DNA of 64,000 nucleotides from Bradyrhizobium sp. BRP22 (lineage in GTDB: Bacteria > Pseudomonadota > Alphaproteobacteria > Rhizobiales > Xanthobacteraceae): contig NZ_JADYVX010000016.1 in the NCBI RefSeq assembly GCF_020194175.1, positions 93,864-157,863 of the forward strand, in the 5' to 3' direction. The position numbers and the translations under genes were made by a program. Positions 34,681-44,111 of this stretch are shown here, piece after piece; within the stretch, counting starts at the first letter, position 1; every line of letters begins with the position of its first letter. The notes beneath the pieces were generated by a model. It had not been told where the DNA came from and did no database searches. It saw only the letters and a program-made list of their open reading frames with translations.

Positions 34681-36201
34681 TCAACCTGCACGCACGCGCG
34701 TCATCATGCCGACCACGGCCTCTGCCGTCTCTAGCGCTCCCTCCACCCAACCCTGGTTGGTCGACCACGCCTCACCGACGATGTGCAGCGCTGTTCCGGG
34801 CACCGGTGCCGCGATCTCTTTGGTAACCTCCCAGCTCTTCACGCCCTGATTCCAGGTGTGCCAGGCGCCACCATACGGATCTTCCTCCCAGTTCATGAAG
34901 CCGACTGACTGCGGCGCCGTCATCGGCTGATCGAGCCCGTGCACGACCGCGATCTGCCGGCGAACTTCGGCGGATACCGGACCATTGGGATCGAGCATGG
35001 TGAAGCCGCTGCCGCTTGGCTGCTCAAGGCGTCGCAAGCCAGCCCAGTAGTCGAGCTGCGGACGATCGAAATAGCCCAGGGTCAGGTAGCCCGTTGCGCC
35101 GGGCGGGCGCCCTGGCTCGGTGCCGAAATAGTGGATCTGGCGGATCGGCAGGTCGGTCGTCGCCCGGCCGCTTGTCAGACCCAGCGGACTCCACCAGGGC
35201 TCCTCATGAGCGAGAAAGATCTTGCCGAGCGGCCGCGGCGTGACGGTCGCGAGCAACGCGGCAGTGCGCGAATCCTTCAATGCGGCACAGTCGGGAATGA
35301 GTTCAATGGCGCGGGGCGGCAGCGCGAGCACGACACGGCCTGCGCGGACCGTGCGCGACCCATCAGGCGTTGCGAAGACGAGTTCGTGCAGATCGTCACT
35401 CGTCTGGGCCGGAACGCGTAGCGACACCAGCCGGTGCCGCCGGTGAATGGCGCTGCCCTCGCGTATGGCGGCGGCCGCAAGGGCGTCCGGCAGGGCCTGC
35501 GTGCCGTCGACCAGGGTCTTCTCGGTAGGGCTGCTGACATACTCGATGACCAGCGACACTGCGTCCGCCGCGTTCCAGTTGCGCACGACCGAGCTGTAAC
35601 CAAGGCCCATCTCGACGAACTGCAATGCCTCGTCCGACAGGAAGCGGCTGAGCAGGTTGGCGAAGCCCCAATTGATCAACGGGCGGCCGTCGAGCGTCAG
35701 GGACTCTTTTGTCTTCGCCCACTCATGCGGCTCCATGGTCTTCATGGCGGGCAGCACCTGCTGGACTGCCTTGAAGATCAATTCGAATGGATTGAGATAA
35801 AGCTCATCCGCGCGCAGTGCGTACGGGACCGGTTGCTTCCGGGCGAGGTCTCCGGCGCGCCACCGCTTGCCGCGGGCATATGAAATGCTCGTCGCGCCGC
35901 CCTCCGGAAATTCGCGCATTGCGAGACCGAGCTGCGTCGCGAGTGACGTGATGAGCCTCTGGTTGGCAGGAAACCGCATGCCGCCGAATTCAGCGGGGAT
36001 GCCGCTGGTCCCCGGCATGTTCACGCTGAACAGGCGTCCTCCGATACGCTCGGAAGCTTCGAATACGGCGATATCGTCCGGCCGGCAGCCGCCCTGGAGC
36101 AAGCGCCAGGCCGTATAGAGGCCGGCGACGCCGGCGCCGACAATGGCGGTATCCAGGGTGTCGACGTCGGAGGGGGGCAGACTGTTTCGGGTCATGGACA
36201 T
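34681..36201 (-). CDS. Flavin monoamine oxidase family protein
   Basis: A 506-aa FAD enzyme of the amine/L-amino-acid oxidase class. The dinucleotide motif VGAGVAGLYTAW is near residue 22, FEASERIGGRLFS near 46, and the C-terminal FAD motif VEGALETAEAVV near 487. The GGMRF and substrate-domain regions are typical. It has no signal peptide, so it is probably cytosolic. It oxidises an amine or amino acid to the imine with H2O2 formation; the substrate is unknown. It converges with the small Rossmann-like gene, 24 nt between stops. Confidence 0.85.
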   Translation of the reverse strand: MSMTRNSLPPSDVDTLDTAIVGAGVAGLYTAWRLLQGGCRPDDIAVFEASERIGGRLFSVNMPGTSGIPAEFGGMRFPANQRLITSLATQLGLAMREFPEGGATSISYARGKRWRAGDLARKQPVPYALRADELYLNPFELIFKAVQQVLPAMKTMEPHEWAKTKESLTLDGRPLINWGFANLLSRFLSDEALQFVEMGLGYSSVVRNWNAADAVSLVIEYVSSPTEKTLVDGTQALPDALAAAAIREGSAIHRRHRLVSLRVPAQTSDDLHELVFATPDGSRTVRAGRVVLALPPRAIELIPDCAALKDSRTAALLATVTPRPLGKIFLAHEEPWWSPLGLTSGRATTDLPIRQIHYFGTEPGRPPGATGYLTLGYFDRPQLDYWAGLRRLEQPSGSGFTMLDPNGPVSAEVRRQIAVVHGLDQPMTAPQSVGFMNWEEDPYGGAWHTWNQGVKSWEVTKEIAAPVPGTALHIVGEAWSTNQGWVEGALETAEAVVGMMTRVRAG

Positions 36202-36347
36202 TGCCTTAGGTAGCGTATTCGCGACATGGCCCGCCCCGTGGAAAAGGGACAGCGAGCCGACAAACGCCCGGGCCCTCTATCGCCTGGCCACTACGAGGGT
36301 ATTTCCACGCATCCCGAACTCGATTGCAGTTGAAACATCGGACCAGT

Positions 36348-36800
36348 TCAATGACGCTGGCGGTCGCCGCGATCAGTTGAAGGCGCGATCAGGCCCCTTT
36401 TGATTGCGGCGTCCTCATTGCTGAAGATCGCCATCGCCGTGAGCATGGGCCGGAAGCCGAGCTTTTCGTAGAACGGTTCGGTGCCGGGATTGGCGTACAG
36501 GATGATCTTCCGGTGGCCGCGCGACAGATCCCGCAGTCGCGTCGCGATCTCCTTGCCGAGGCCGCGCCCCTGAAACCGCGGATGAACCGCAATATCGCAA
36601 ATGTAGGAGCAATCGACGCCATCCGCGACCGCGCGTCCCGCACTGGCGAGGGTACCCTCCTCGAACGCAAAACATTTGTACATGCTGTTTGCGAAGGCGC
36701 GCTTCAGGTCCTCCGGCTTCTTGTCGCCCAGCGGCGCGATCCGATAGAGCTCCGACAACACATCCCAGTCGATCCGGTCCTGATCGGACGTCCATTCCAT
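36348..36800 (-). CDS. GNAT family N-acetyltransferase
   Basis: A 150-aa acyl-CoA-dependent acetyltransferase. Motif A with the acetyl-CoA pyrophosphate loop is clear (CDIAVHPRFQGRGLGKEIAT, about residues 62-81), followed by LYANPGTEPFYEKLGFRPM in motif B. The ATG at 36800 follows AAAGGAG; an upstream ATG at 36821 lies before this site. Substrate unknown. The upstream RadC gene ends 24 nt before it, so co-transcription is possible. Confidence 0.88.
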   Translation of the reverse strand: MEWTSDQDRIDWDVLSELYRIAPLGDKKPEDLKRAFANSMYKCFAFEEGTLASAGRAVADGVDCSYICDIAVHPRFQGRGLGKEIATRLRDLSRGHRKIILYANPGTEPFYEKLGFRPMLTAMAIFSNEDAAIKRGLIAPSTDRGDRQRH

Positions 36801-36824
36801 GTCGCACTCCTTTCGGATCATGAG

Positions 36825-37538
36825 CTAGATCAGCCGCATCCCCTTCAAGCTCACGTGCCCGCCTCTGCCGACGATGATGTGGTCGTGCACGGCGATGCCG
36901 AGCGGCTTGGCGATGTCGATGATCGCCTTGGTCATCTGGATGTCGGCCTGCGACGGCGTCGGGTCGCCGGACGGATGGTTATGCACGAGGATGAGCGCGG
37001 TGGCGGACAGTTCGAGCGCGCGCTTGATCACCTCGCGCGGATAGACCGGCGTGTGATCGACGGTGCCGATCTGCTGCACCTCGTCCGCGATGAGCTGGTT
37101 GCGCTTGTCGAGGAACAGCAGGCGAAACTGCTCCTTGTCGGCAAAGGCCATGCTCGAACGGCAATAGTCGAGCACGTCGTTCCATGACGACAGCGCATTG
37201 CGCCGCTTCACCTCGCCTTTGGCGACGCGGCTCGCGGCGGCGGCGATCAGCTTGAGCTGGTTGATTGAGGCTTCACCGATGCCGTCGACCTCGCGCAGCC
37301 GGGCGACGGGGGCATGGATCACCTCGGCGAACGAGCCGAAGCGCCTCAGCAATTCCTTGGCCAGCGGCTTGGTGTCGCGTCGTGGGATCGAGGCGAACAG
37401 CGCCATCTCCAACAGCTCATAGTCGCTCAGCGCGTCGGGGCCGGCGGTATGGAAGCGCTCGCGCAGGCGCTCCCGATGGCCGTGGTAATGCGGCGTCTCG
37501 GCGGACTGGTCCGGAGTGGCGTTGGTCTTGGCGGGCAT
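36825..37538 (-). CDS. radC: RadC family protein (JAB/MPN domain)
   Basis: A protein of about 237 aa. An N-terminal helix-hairpin-helix-like region (LREVDGIGEASINQLKLIA, about residues 85-103) precedes the JAB metalloprotease-like domain with the zinc motif LVHNHPSGDPTPSQAD near residue 185. Once thought a DNA-repair factor, the biochemical role of RadC is unsettled. The start at 37538 is a best guess; upstream open frame continues, and no strong ribosome-binding site is seen. Confidence 0.9.
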   Translation of the reverse strand: MPAKTNATPDQSAETPHYHGHRERLRERFHTAGPDALSDYELLEMALFASIPRRDTKPLAKELLRRFGSFAEVIHAPVARLREVDGIGEASINQLKLIAAAASRVAKGEVKRRNALSSWNDVLDYCRSSMAFADKEQFRLLFLDKRNQLIADEVQQIGTVDHTPVYPREVIKRALELSATALILVHNHPSGDPTPSQADIQMTKAIIDIAKPLGIAVHDHIIVGRGGHVSLKGMRLI

Positions 37539-37746
37539 CGGCGCCAAACATGCCGTGCCGCGCGGTTTTTGCAACCATGAAGTGCCACGGGCGCATCGAA
37601 GCCTTCGACATGCGCCAGAGGATCGGCCGGGCCTTGATCGCGTCCGCGTGATGAGCGGCCGGGAATCGTTGCGATTCGGCTGCGAGCCGGCCACATTGAG
37701 CTGATTGGGGGACTGTCGCCGATTGCCAGATACCGGGTTATGTCGA

Positions 37747-38655
37747 ATGAATTCCACGCATCAAGGGACACACGGGCTCGAAAGCTACGGCGCTTGCGGG
37801 CTTCTGGCGTCTTCCGCCGATCGCGGCTGGTCGGACATAACGGCGGAGCTTCGCAGTCACAGCGGCACCATCGCCTGGAAGAGCCCGCAGCCCGACACCG
37901 AGATTTGCGTCGACGTCCGCGGCAGCGGCTCCGTGGTCACGCGCGAGAGGTATGGCATCACCGACCGCAGCGTGTCCGAACGCGGGACCATCTGGCTTTC
38001 TCCGCCGGTGGTCGAGCAGGGTCTGATCGACCTGTCCGATCCCCTCCCAGGGATGCTGCACATCTATCTTCCGCCGAGCCGGTTTTCGCTGGAAAGCGTT
38101 GGTGCAGCGCTCGCTCCATCCGTCATGGTGTCGCTGCGCCATGAAAGCAGTTCTCGCGATCCGCTGGTGGCCGAGATTGCCTATGCGCTGGTATCCGAGC
38201 TGCAGCGCGAGACCTCTGCGGGCAGGCTGCTCGCCGAGACGCTGGCCTCGAGCCTGGCCGCACGACTGGTTCAAAACCACCTCGGCAAGCCATGCCAGGA
38301 TTTCTTCGCATCCGTCGCTCGCGCGGGGCTTGATCGCCGCCGGCTGGCGCGCGTGCTTGATTACATCGAGGCCAATCTGGAAGGCGAATTGACGGTCGGC
38401 CGCCTGGCATCGATTGCGTGCCTGAGCCAGTTTCATTTCGCCCGCGCCTTCAAGGCCGCCGTCGGCCGATCGCCGCATCGCTATGTCAGCGTCAGGCGGC
38501 TCGAACGCGCCAAGGAACTGCTTGGAGAACGCGAGCAGCCGCTGGCCGATATCGCGCTTCGCCTCAGATTTTCGTGCCAGGCCAATTTCACCCGCGCGTT
38601 CCGGCAGGCGACGGGGCAGACGCCGGCGCAGTACCGGCGTAGCGTCGTGGCCTGA
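37747..38655 (+). CDS. AraC family transcriptional regulator
   Basis: A 302-aa regulator with a ligand-type N-terminal region and the double helix-turn-helix at about residues 200-300 (LASIACLSQFHFARAFKAAV and the second HTH IALRLRFSCQANFTRAFRQA, ending TPAQYRRSVVA). The gene precedes the SDR and nitronate monooxygenase genes on the same strand (152 bp), so they are likely targets. An inverted repeat, TGTTACGGATGTAACA, lies just after its stop. Confidence 0.9.
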   Translation: MNSTHQGTHGLESYGACGLLASSADRGWSDITAELRSHSGTIAWKSPQPDTEICVDVRGSGSVVTRERYGITDRSVSERGTIWLSPPVVEQGLIDLSDPLPGMLHIYLPPSRFSLESVGAALAPSVMVSLRHESSSRDPLVAEIAYALVSELQRETSAGRLLAETLASSLAARLVQNHLGKPCQDFFASVARAGLDRRRLARVLDYIEANLEGELTVGRLASIACLSQFHFARAFKAAVGRSPHRYVSVRRLERAKELLGEREQPLADIALRLRFSCQANFTRAFRQATGQTPAQYRRSVVA

Positions 38656-38657
38656 TT

Positions 38658-38673
38658 TGTTACGGATGTAACA
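38658..38673. promoter_or_regulatory. 16-bp perfect inverted repeat upstream of the SDR gene
   Basis: TGTTAC and GTAACA are perfect 6-nt arms around GGAT, located between the araC-type gene and the SDR gene. Such compact symmetric sites fit TetR- or other HTH-dimer binding more than AraC sites, which are usually direct repeats. The regulator is unknown. Confidence 0.45.
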
Positions 38674-38807
38674 GATCGATCTGCGTCCGCTGATCTGGCC
38701 ACAGCGGCAAGAAATGACAACAGCAGAGCAACCGAGGCAAAGCCGCGCTCGGTCGCATCGTGCATCTACTCGCTCCGATACACCCCAACCAATTACGAGG
38801 AGCGAAT

Positions 38808-39521
38808 ATGACTTCGGAGCGAAAGGTCGTCATCGTCACCGGCGCATCACGCGGGATTGGCGCGGAATTGCTGAAAGCCTATCGCGAAAGCGGCTACCGG
38901 GTCGTCGCCACCGCCCGTTCGATCGGCAAGAGCGACGATCCGTCGGTGCTCATGATCGAAGGCGACATTGCCCAACCCGAGACGGCCGAACGCATCTTCA
39001 AACTCGCAATCGAGCGCTTCGGGCGAATAGATACGCTCGTCAACAACGCCGGCGTGTTCATCGCCAAGCCCTTCACCGAATATTCCGCAGGCGATTTCAC
39101 AAAGGCCGTCGCGGTCAATCTCGCCGGCTTCTTTCATTTGACCCAGAAGGTCGCAGGTCGAATGCTGCAGGCGGGTTCAGGCCACATCGTCAACATCACG
39201 GCGACGATCGCCGAACAGCCGATGGCGTCGCTGGCGGCCGGCCTTGCTGCGCTGACCAAGGGCGGGCTCAACGCGATTACGCGCTCGCTCGCGATCGAAT
39301 ATGCCACCCGGAATGTCCGGGTGAATGCGGTTTCGCCGGGCGTGATCAGCACGCCGATGCATTCGCCCGAAGCGCACGGCTTTCTTGCCGGGCTGCAGCC
39401 GGTCGGCCGGATGGGCCAGACGCAGGAGGTCGTCGAGGCCGTGATGTATCTCGAAAAGGCGGCCTTCGTCACCGGCGAGATCCTGCATGTCGATGGCGGC
39501 GCTTCCGCAGGCCGCTGGTAG
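38808..39521 (+). CDS. SDR family protein lacking the canonical catalytic Ser/Tyr
   Basis: A 237-aa classical-length SDR. The NAD(P) motif TGASRGIG (about residues 11-18) and NNAG (near 80) are present, and the PG motif follows the usual Lys. However, the usual catalytic region reads GHIVNITATIAEQ then LAAGLAALTKGG: the Ser is replaced by Thr/Ala and the Tyr four residues before Lys by Ala. Related SDRs with an LTKGG motif form a recognisable subgroup, so this is not a random mutation. Catalysis may be altered or absent. ACGAGGAG precedes the ATG. The nitronate monooxygenase gene follows 10 nt later. Confidence 0.85.
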   Translation: MTSERKVVIVTGASRGIGAELLKAYRESGYRVVATARSIGKSDDPSVLMIEGDIAQPETAERIFKLAIERFGRIDTLVNNAGVFIAKPFTEYSAGDFTKAVAVNLAGFFHLTQKVAGRMLQAGSGHIVNITATIAEQPMASLAAGLAALTKGGLNAITRSLAIEYATRNVRVNAVSPGVISTPMHSPEAHGFLAGLQPVGRMGQTQEVVEAVMYLEKAAFVTGEILHVDGGASAGRW

Positions 39522-39531
39522 GAGATGCGCA

Positions 39532-40623
39532 ATGTGGCCCGATCGCCGTCTGCTTGACTTGTTTGGGATCGAACACCCGATCGTGCTGGCGCCGATGGCG
39601 GGTTTCGCAACGGTTGAACTCGCTGCTGTCGTTTCCAATGCCGGCGGCCTCGGCTCGATCGGTTGCGCTACCATGGACCCGCAGCTCGCCGCCGGCATCA
39701 TCGCACGGCTGCGGAGCCTGACCAGCAAGCCGGTCAGCCTCAATTTCTTCTGCCACGAGCCGGCGAAGGCCGATGCCGCCCGCGAGCGTGCGTGGCACGA
39801 CCGGCTGCTGCCCTATTATCGCGAGCTCGGATTTGACGAGGCGACACCGCGGCCGCGCATCGATCTTGCGCCGTTCGGCAGCGCGATGTGCGAGGTCGTC
39901 GTGGACGCCAGGCCCGAGGTGGTGAGCTTTCATTTCGGCTTGCCCGTGCCGCCGCTGGTGGACCGGATCAAGGCGGCGGGTTGCAAGGTGATCTCGTCGG
40001 CAACCACGGTCGACGAAGCGCGCTGGCTGAAAGACCATGGCGTCGATGCGGTCATTGCGCAGGGCTATGAGGCCGGTGGTCACCGCGGCACATTCCTCGA
40101 TCGCGACCGGCGCCGCTCGCGCGCCCCGCAACTCGGTACCTTCGATCTGGTGCCGCAGATCACTGACGCGGTCGGCGTGCCCGTGATCGCCGCCGGCGGC
40201 ATCGCCGATGGACGCGGCATCGCTGCGACCTTCGCCCTTGGTGCGTCCGGTGTGCAGATCGGCACCGCCTTCCTGCTTTGTCCGGAAGCGGCGACGCCAC
40301 CGCTGCACCGCGAGGCGTTGCGGCAGGCGAGCGACAATGAGACCGTGGTGACGAACGTGCTCTCCGGCAGGCCCGCGCGCGCCCTGGTCAACCGCTTCGT
40401 AGCCGAGGTCGGTCCTTTTTCCGACGCCGCGCCGGATTTTCCCTTGGCGATGGGTGAGCTGGCGCCGCTGCGCGCCGCGGCAGAGCGGAAGGAAAACCGT
40501 GACTTCACCCCGCTCTGGGCAGGGCAGGGCGCCGCACTGGCCCGCGAACTCCCCGCCGAGGCGCTGATGCAAACCCTGGTGAAGGAAGCCGCCGAGCACC
40601 TGAAGCGCGTCGGCGGCGGCTGA
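39532..40623 (+). CDS. Nitronate monooxygenase family protein (2-nitropropane dioxygenase-like)
   Basis: A 363-aa FMN-dependent TIM-barrel enzyme. It begins with the family pattern IEHPIVLAPMAGFATVELAA, has the catalytic-His region GYEAGGHRG near residue 185, and the FMN phosphate site VIAAGGIADGRG and GASGVQIGTAFLL near 220-245. Such enzymes oxidise alkyl nitronates such as 3-nitropropionate, although many relatives have other roles. It is probably in an operon with the SDR (10 nt gap) under the upstream AraC protein. Start at 39532 has GGAG upstream. Confidence 0.88.
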   Translation: MWPDRRLLDLFGIEHPIVLAPMAGFATVELAAVVSNAGGLGSIGCATMDPQLAAGIIARLRSLTSKPVSLNFFCHEPAKADAARERAWHDRLLPYYRELGFDEATPRPRIDLAPFGSAMCEVVVDARPEVVSFHFGLPVPPLVDRIKAAGCKVISSATTVDEARWLKDHGVDAVIAQGYEAGGHRGTFLDRDRRRSRAPQLGTFDLVPQITDAVGVPVIAAGGIADGRGIAATFALGASGVQIGTAFLLCPEAATPPLHREALRQASDNETVVTNVLSGRPARALVNRFVAEVGPFSDAAPDFPLAMGELAPLRAAAERKENRDFTPLWAGQGAALARELPAEALMQTLVKEAAEHLKRVGGG

Positions 40624-40709
40624 GATCTGCGCGATGCTTCGCATTGGCAGCGCGGCCTGCGTCACGCTATGATCGGGCCGTCCCTGCCAACGCAAAGAGG
40701 TCTCGCCGC

Positions 40710-41429
40710 GTGACGTCGTTCAAGGCCATTCGGGCGCGGGCCGAGAAGCGCAAGGGCGGCGCAAAGGCGGTGGAGAAGCTGCTGCCGCCGGTGCCCAACG
40801 CGAAATCCCTGGCGAAGCTGAAGGATGATCGCGTCCTCGCCGAGATGACGAAGCGCGTATTCTGCGCCGGCTTTGCCTGGAGCGTGATCGAGGCGAAATG
40901 GGAAGGCTTCGAGCAGGCCTTCCTTGGCTTTCAGCCCAAAAAACTCGCCTTCGAGCCGGATGAATTCTGGGAGCGGCTGACGAGCGATGCGCGCATCGTG
41001 CGCAATGGCGCCAAGATCATGTCGGTGCGCGACAACGCCCGTTTCGTGCAGGAGATCGCGGGCGAGCACGGCAGCTTCGGCAAGTTCTTGAGCAATTGGC
41101 CCTCCTCCGACGAAGTCGGGCTGTTGAACCTGCTGGTCAAGCGCGGCAGCCGGCTCGGCGGCAACACCGGCCAGATGCTGCTGCGGTTCCTCGGTTGGGA
41201 CGGTTTTGTCACGTCAAGGGATGTCGTCGCTTGCCTGCGCGAGGCCGGCCTCGATGTTGCCGAGGAGGTCAAGTCGAAGGGCGATCTCGCCAAGGTGCAG
41301 GCGCAGTTCAACGCCTGGGCCAAGGAGACCGGGCTGCCTTACGTCCATCTCTCGCGCATCTGCGCGATGTCGATCGGGGAGAATTACGCGCCGGCTGAAC
41401 TCAATCGGCGCATGGGCGGCGATGACTGA
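40710..41429 (+). CDS. DNA-3-methyladenine glycosylase I-like protein
   Basis: A 239-aa helical protein of the Tag-like helix-hairpin-helix glycosylase family, which removes 3-methyladenine from alkylated DNA. The stretch FCAGFAWSVIEAKWEGFEQAF (start 40854) matches the Tag core, followed by RIVRNGAKIMSVRDNARFV. The C-terminal zinc-binding Cys/His tail of E. coli Tag is not evident. A GTG start at 40710 with AAAGAGG upstream is chosen. It is convergent with methionine aminopeptidase, 16 nt between stops. Confidence 0.8.
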   Translation: MTSFKAIRARAEKRKGGAKAVEKLLPPVPNAKSLAKLKDDRVLAEMTKRVFCAGFAWSVIEAKWEGFEQAFLGFQPKKLAFEPDEFWERLTSDARIVRNGAKIMSVRDNARFVQEIAGEHGSFGKFLSNWPSSDEVGLLNLLVKRGSRLGGNTGQMLLRFLGWDGFVTSRDVVACLREAGLDVAEEVKSKGDLAKVQAQFNAWAKETGLPYVHLSRICAMSIGENYAPAELNRRMGGDD

Positions 41430-41445
41430 TCAGATCACGCTCTGA

Positions 41446-42270
41446 TCAGACCACTTTCCACGGCTTCTCGCCGTTGCGCTCCGACAGGGTGAAGATCTCG
41501 ACGCCATCGGCGGTCACGCCGACCGAATGCTCGAACTGCGCCGACAGCGAGCGGTCGCGCGTCACCGCGGTCCAGCCGTCGGACAGGATCTTCACATGCG
41601 GTTTGCCGAGATTGATCATCGGCTCGATGGTGAAGAACATGCCGGGCTTCAGCGCCACGCCTTCGCCGGGCCGACCGACATGGATGATGTTCGGTTCGTC
41701 ATGGAACATGCGCCCGAGGCCATGGCCGCAGAAATCGCGCACTACGCTCATGCCCTGCGGCTCGACATAGCTCTGGATCGCATGGCCGATGTCGCCGGTG
41801 GTGGCGCCGGGCTTCACCGCGGCGATGCCCCGCATCATGGCCTCATAGGTCACCTCGATCAGCCGCTCGGCCTTGCGCGCGATCGGTCCGACCGCATACA
41901 TGCGGCTGGAATCGCCATACCAGCCGTCGACGATGAAGGTGACGTCGATATTGACGATGTCGCCTTCCTTCAGCGGGCGGTCGCCCGGCATGCCGTGACA
42001 GACCACATGGTTCAGCGAGGTGCAGGTCGAATAGCGATAGCCGCGATACATCAGCGTCGCCGGATAGGCGTCATGGCTGAAGGCGAACTCGCGCACGAAC
42101 TGGTCGATCCTGGAGGTCGGGATTCCCGGCTTGACGATGTCGGTGAGCTCGTCGAGGCATTTTGACACCAGCGCACCGGCCTTGCGCATGCCGACGAAGC
42201 CGCTTTGTCCGTGCAGCTTGATCTGGCCGGTCTTGCGGAGGGAGGTGTCGGTTGCTTCGATATAGCTCAT
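41446..42270 (-). CDS. map: Methionine aminopeptidase type I
   Basis: A 274-aa metalloenzyme that removes the initiator Met from nascent proteins. Metal ligands are visible: NHVVCHGMP (active-site His, near residue 79), DIVNIDVTFIVDGWYGDSS (two Asp, near 97 and 108), GHGLGRMFHDEP (His, near 170), FTIEPM (Glu near 204) and FEHSVGVT (Glu near 235). No N-terminal extension is seen. The start at 42270 is set by the conserved start of type I enzymes; the open frame continues upstream spuriously. MscS lies 117 bp upstream on the same strand. Confidence 0.95.
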   Translation of the reverse strand: MSYIEATDTSLRKTGQIKLHGQSGFVGMRKAGALVSKCLDELTDIVKPGIPTSRIDQFVREFAFSHDAYPATLMYRGYRYSTCTSLNHVVCHGMPGDRPLKEGDIVNIDVTFIVDGWYGDSSRMYAVGPIARKAERLIEVTYEAMMRGIAAVKPGATTGDIGHAIQSYVEPQGMSVVRDFCGHGLGRMFHDEPNIIHVGRPGEGVALKPGMFFTIEPMINLGKPHVKILSDGWTAVTRDRSLSAQFEHSVGVTADGVEIFTLSERNGEKPWKVV

Positions 42271-42386
42271 GGGCTCGTCATTCGGCGGGAGGCTGTCAGA
42301 ACGGGACGGTAATTCGCCTAATTTAATGATCGGGGCGGCCAGTGCAAGCCGAGGTTGGGGCCGAAATGGCCTGTCTTGCCATGGAT

Positions 42387-43700
42387 TTAGCTCGAAGCCT
42401 CGATCACGGTCTCGACCGGCAGCGCGCCGCGGACCCGGAGTTCCCGCACCGGATAGGGCACGCGGATGCCCTCCCGCTTGAAGGCGTCCCACAGCGCCAG
42501 CATCACCTCGCTTTTGACGTTGTCGAGGCCATCGGGGTCGCCGATCCAGAAGGTCAGCGAGAATTTCATGCCGGCTTCGGCGAATTCGGTCAGGATGCAG
42601 TTCGGCGGCTTGCCCTTCAATGCCCGCGGCGCCGCGGCGGCGATCTCGATGGCAAGCTTGCACACCAGCCGCGGATCGGCGTCGTAATTGGTCCCGAAGG
42701 GGATCTTCACCAGCGTGTTCTTGTCGGTATAGGTCCAGTTGACGACCTTTTGCGTCACCAGGTCCTCGTTCGGGATCAGGAATTCGCGGCCGTCGCCGGC
42801 GGCAACCGAGATGTAGCGCGTTTTCATCGCACTGATGCGCCCCGAACTGTCGCCGATGGTGACGAGGTCGCCGGGCTTCACCGACTTGTCGGCCAGCAGG
42901 ATGATGCCCGAGATGAAATTGGCGACGATCTTTTGCAGGCCGAAGCCGATACCGACACCGACCGCGCCGGAGAACACCGCGAGCGCCGAAAGGTTGATGC
43001 CGACCGCGCTCAGCGCGATCGCGATCGCAACCACCATCAGCCCGATGCGGATGATCTTGATCAGCAGCACCTGGATCGACGGCGTCAGGTCGGTGGCGCG
43101 GTTGATGCGGCTCTCGACGAAATTGCTGGCGATATTGGTCAGCCACAGCGCCAGGATCACCAGCGCGCCGGCCTTGATCAGCAGCAGCGGTGTCAGCCGC
43201 AGGCCGCCGACCTCGATCGCGACCGAATCCAGCGTCTCGGCGGTCGCGTCGAGCTGGCCGATGATGCTGAGCGCGGCGACGATCCAGGCCCCCAGCGACA
43301 CCAGCCGGACGATGAAGGCGTTGCGGATCACCGAGGCCACCAGGCTGATGACGAGCCAGGCCAGCGCCAGCTTGGCCGAGACCGCGATCAGGTAGCTGCG
43401 GCTCGGCCAGGTCGAATGCGCCATCGTGATGCGCGCCGCCATCATCAGGAGTGCAAACACCGCGGTCGACGCGCTGCCGACCACGACGCGCACGAAATGC
43501 CTGAGCGGCAGCGGCAAATGCGACGCCAGCGAATCCATGTCGACCCGTGCCCGGATCGCGGCGTCGGCCGCATAGGCGATGCCCGCGGCGGCCAGGATGA
43601 TGCCGAACTGCAGATAGAACCAGGGCGAGGTGACCTCCGCGCCGACCGACCGCGCGGCCATCTGCAGGGTCTCGATGACGTCCTTCAGGTCCATTTCCAT
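42387..43700 (-). CDS. MscS-type mechanosensitive ion channel
   Basis: A 437-aa inner-membrane channel relieving osmotic pressure. An N-terminal membrane region with about four extra segments precedes the pore helix (FSGAVGVGIGFGLQKIVANF near residue 240, the Gly/Ala-rich TM3) and the MscS beta domain (KPGDLVTIGDSSGRISAMKTR). The C-terminal alpha/beta vestibule ends at RALPVETVIEASS-like sequence. Start at 43700 (MEMDLKD) is inferred; the longer open frame runs through repeats. Confidence 0.92.
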   Translation of the reverse strand: MEMDLKDVIETLQMAARSVGAEVTSPWFYLQFGIILAAAGIAYAADAAIRARVDMDSLASHLPLPLRHFVRVVVGSASTAVFALLMMAARITMAHSTWPSRSYLIAVSAKLALAWLVISLVASVIRNAFIVRLVSLGAWIVAALSIIGQLDATAETLDSVAIEVGGLRLTPLLLIKAGALVILALWLTNIASNFVESRINRATDLTPSIQVLLIKIIRIGLMVVAIAIALSAVGINLSALAVFSGAVGVGIGFGLQKIVANFISGIILLADKSVKPGDLVTIGDSSGRISAMKTRYISVAAGDGREFLIPNEDLVTQKVVNWTYTDKNTLVKIPFGTNYDADPRLVCKLAIEIAAAAPRALKGKPPNCILTEFAEAGMKFSLTFWIGDPDGLDNVKSEVMLALWDAFKREGIRVPYPVRELRVRGALPVETVIEASS

Positions 43701-43848
43701 CGGCGAAATCTCGTGAACTGCGGATTCAAGCGAATTTGATTCGAACGGTCGCCACGATCCCACAAACGCGGCGCGCGGACCATCGCCACAACGGGAGAGC
43801 GAGGGCAAGGTCGAATTGCATCCGCGCCGCGCAGCGCCTTTAGAGTCA

Positions 43849-43965
43849 CCTCTCCCGCTTGCGGGAGAGGTCGGCGCGCAGCGCAGGGTGAGGGCTCTTT
43901 CCGCACGAAGAGTCTCGCCGTGGAGAGAGCCCTCACCCCGACCCTCTCCCGCAAGCGGGAGAGGG
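43849..43965. repeat. Pair of CTCTCCCGCTTGCGGGAGAG repeats in inverted orientation
   Basis: CCTCTCCCGCTTGCGGGAGAGG at the left and CCCTCTCCCGCAAGCGGGAGAGGG at the right are each hairpins and also inverse copies of one another, separated by GGGTGAGGGCTCTTT and AGAGCCCTCACCC arms. The whole can fold into a long cruciform. It occupies the divergent 489-bp gap between mscS and the antiporter, so it may influence both promoters. No gene is seen in 43701-44189. Confidence 0.85.
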
Positions 43966-44111
43966 AGAACCCGCACCTTCCATTCGGCAACCTCGCCCCG
44001 CAGCGGCCTTTGGAGTCACCTCTTCCGCAAGCCGGACAGGTGAACCGCCGCCGCTGTCAGAAATGGGTTGGCGTCGAACTGTGGCGACGGTAAGGATGCA
44101 CTGCAACTCCG

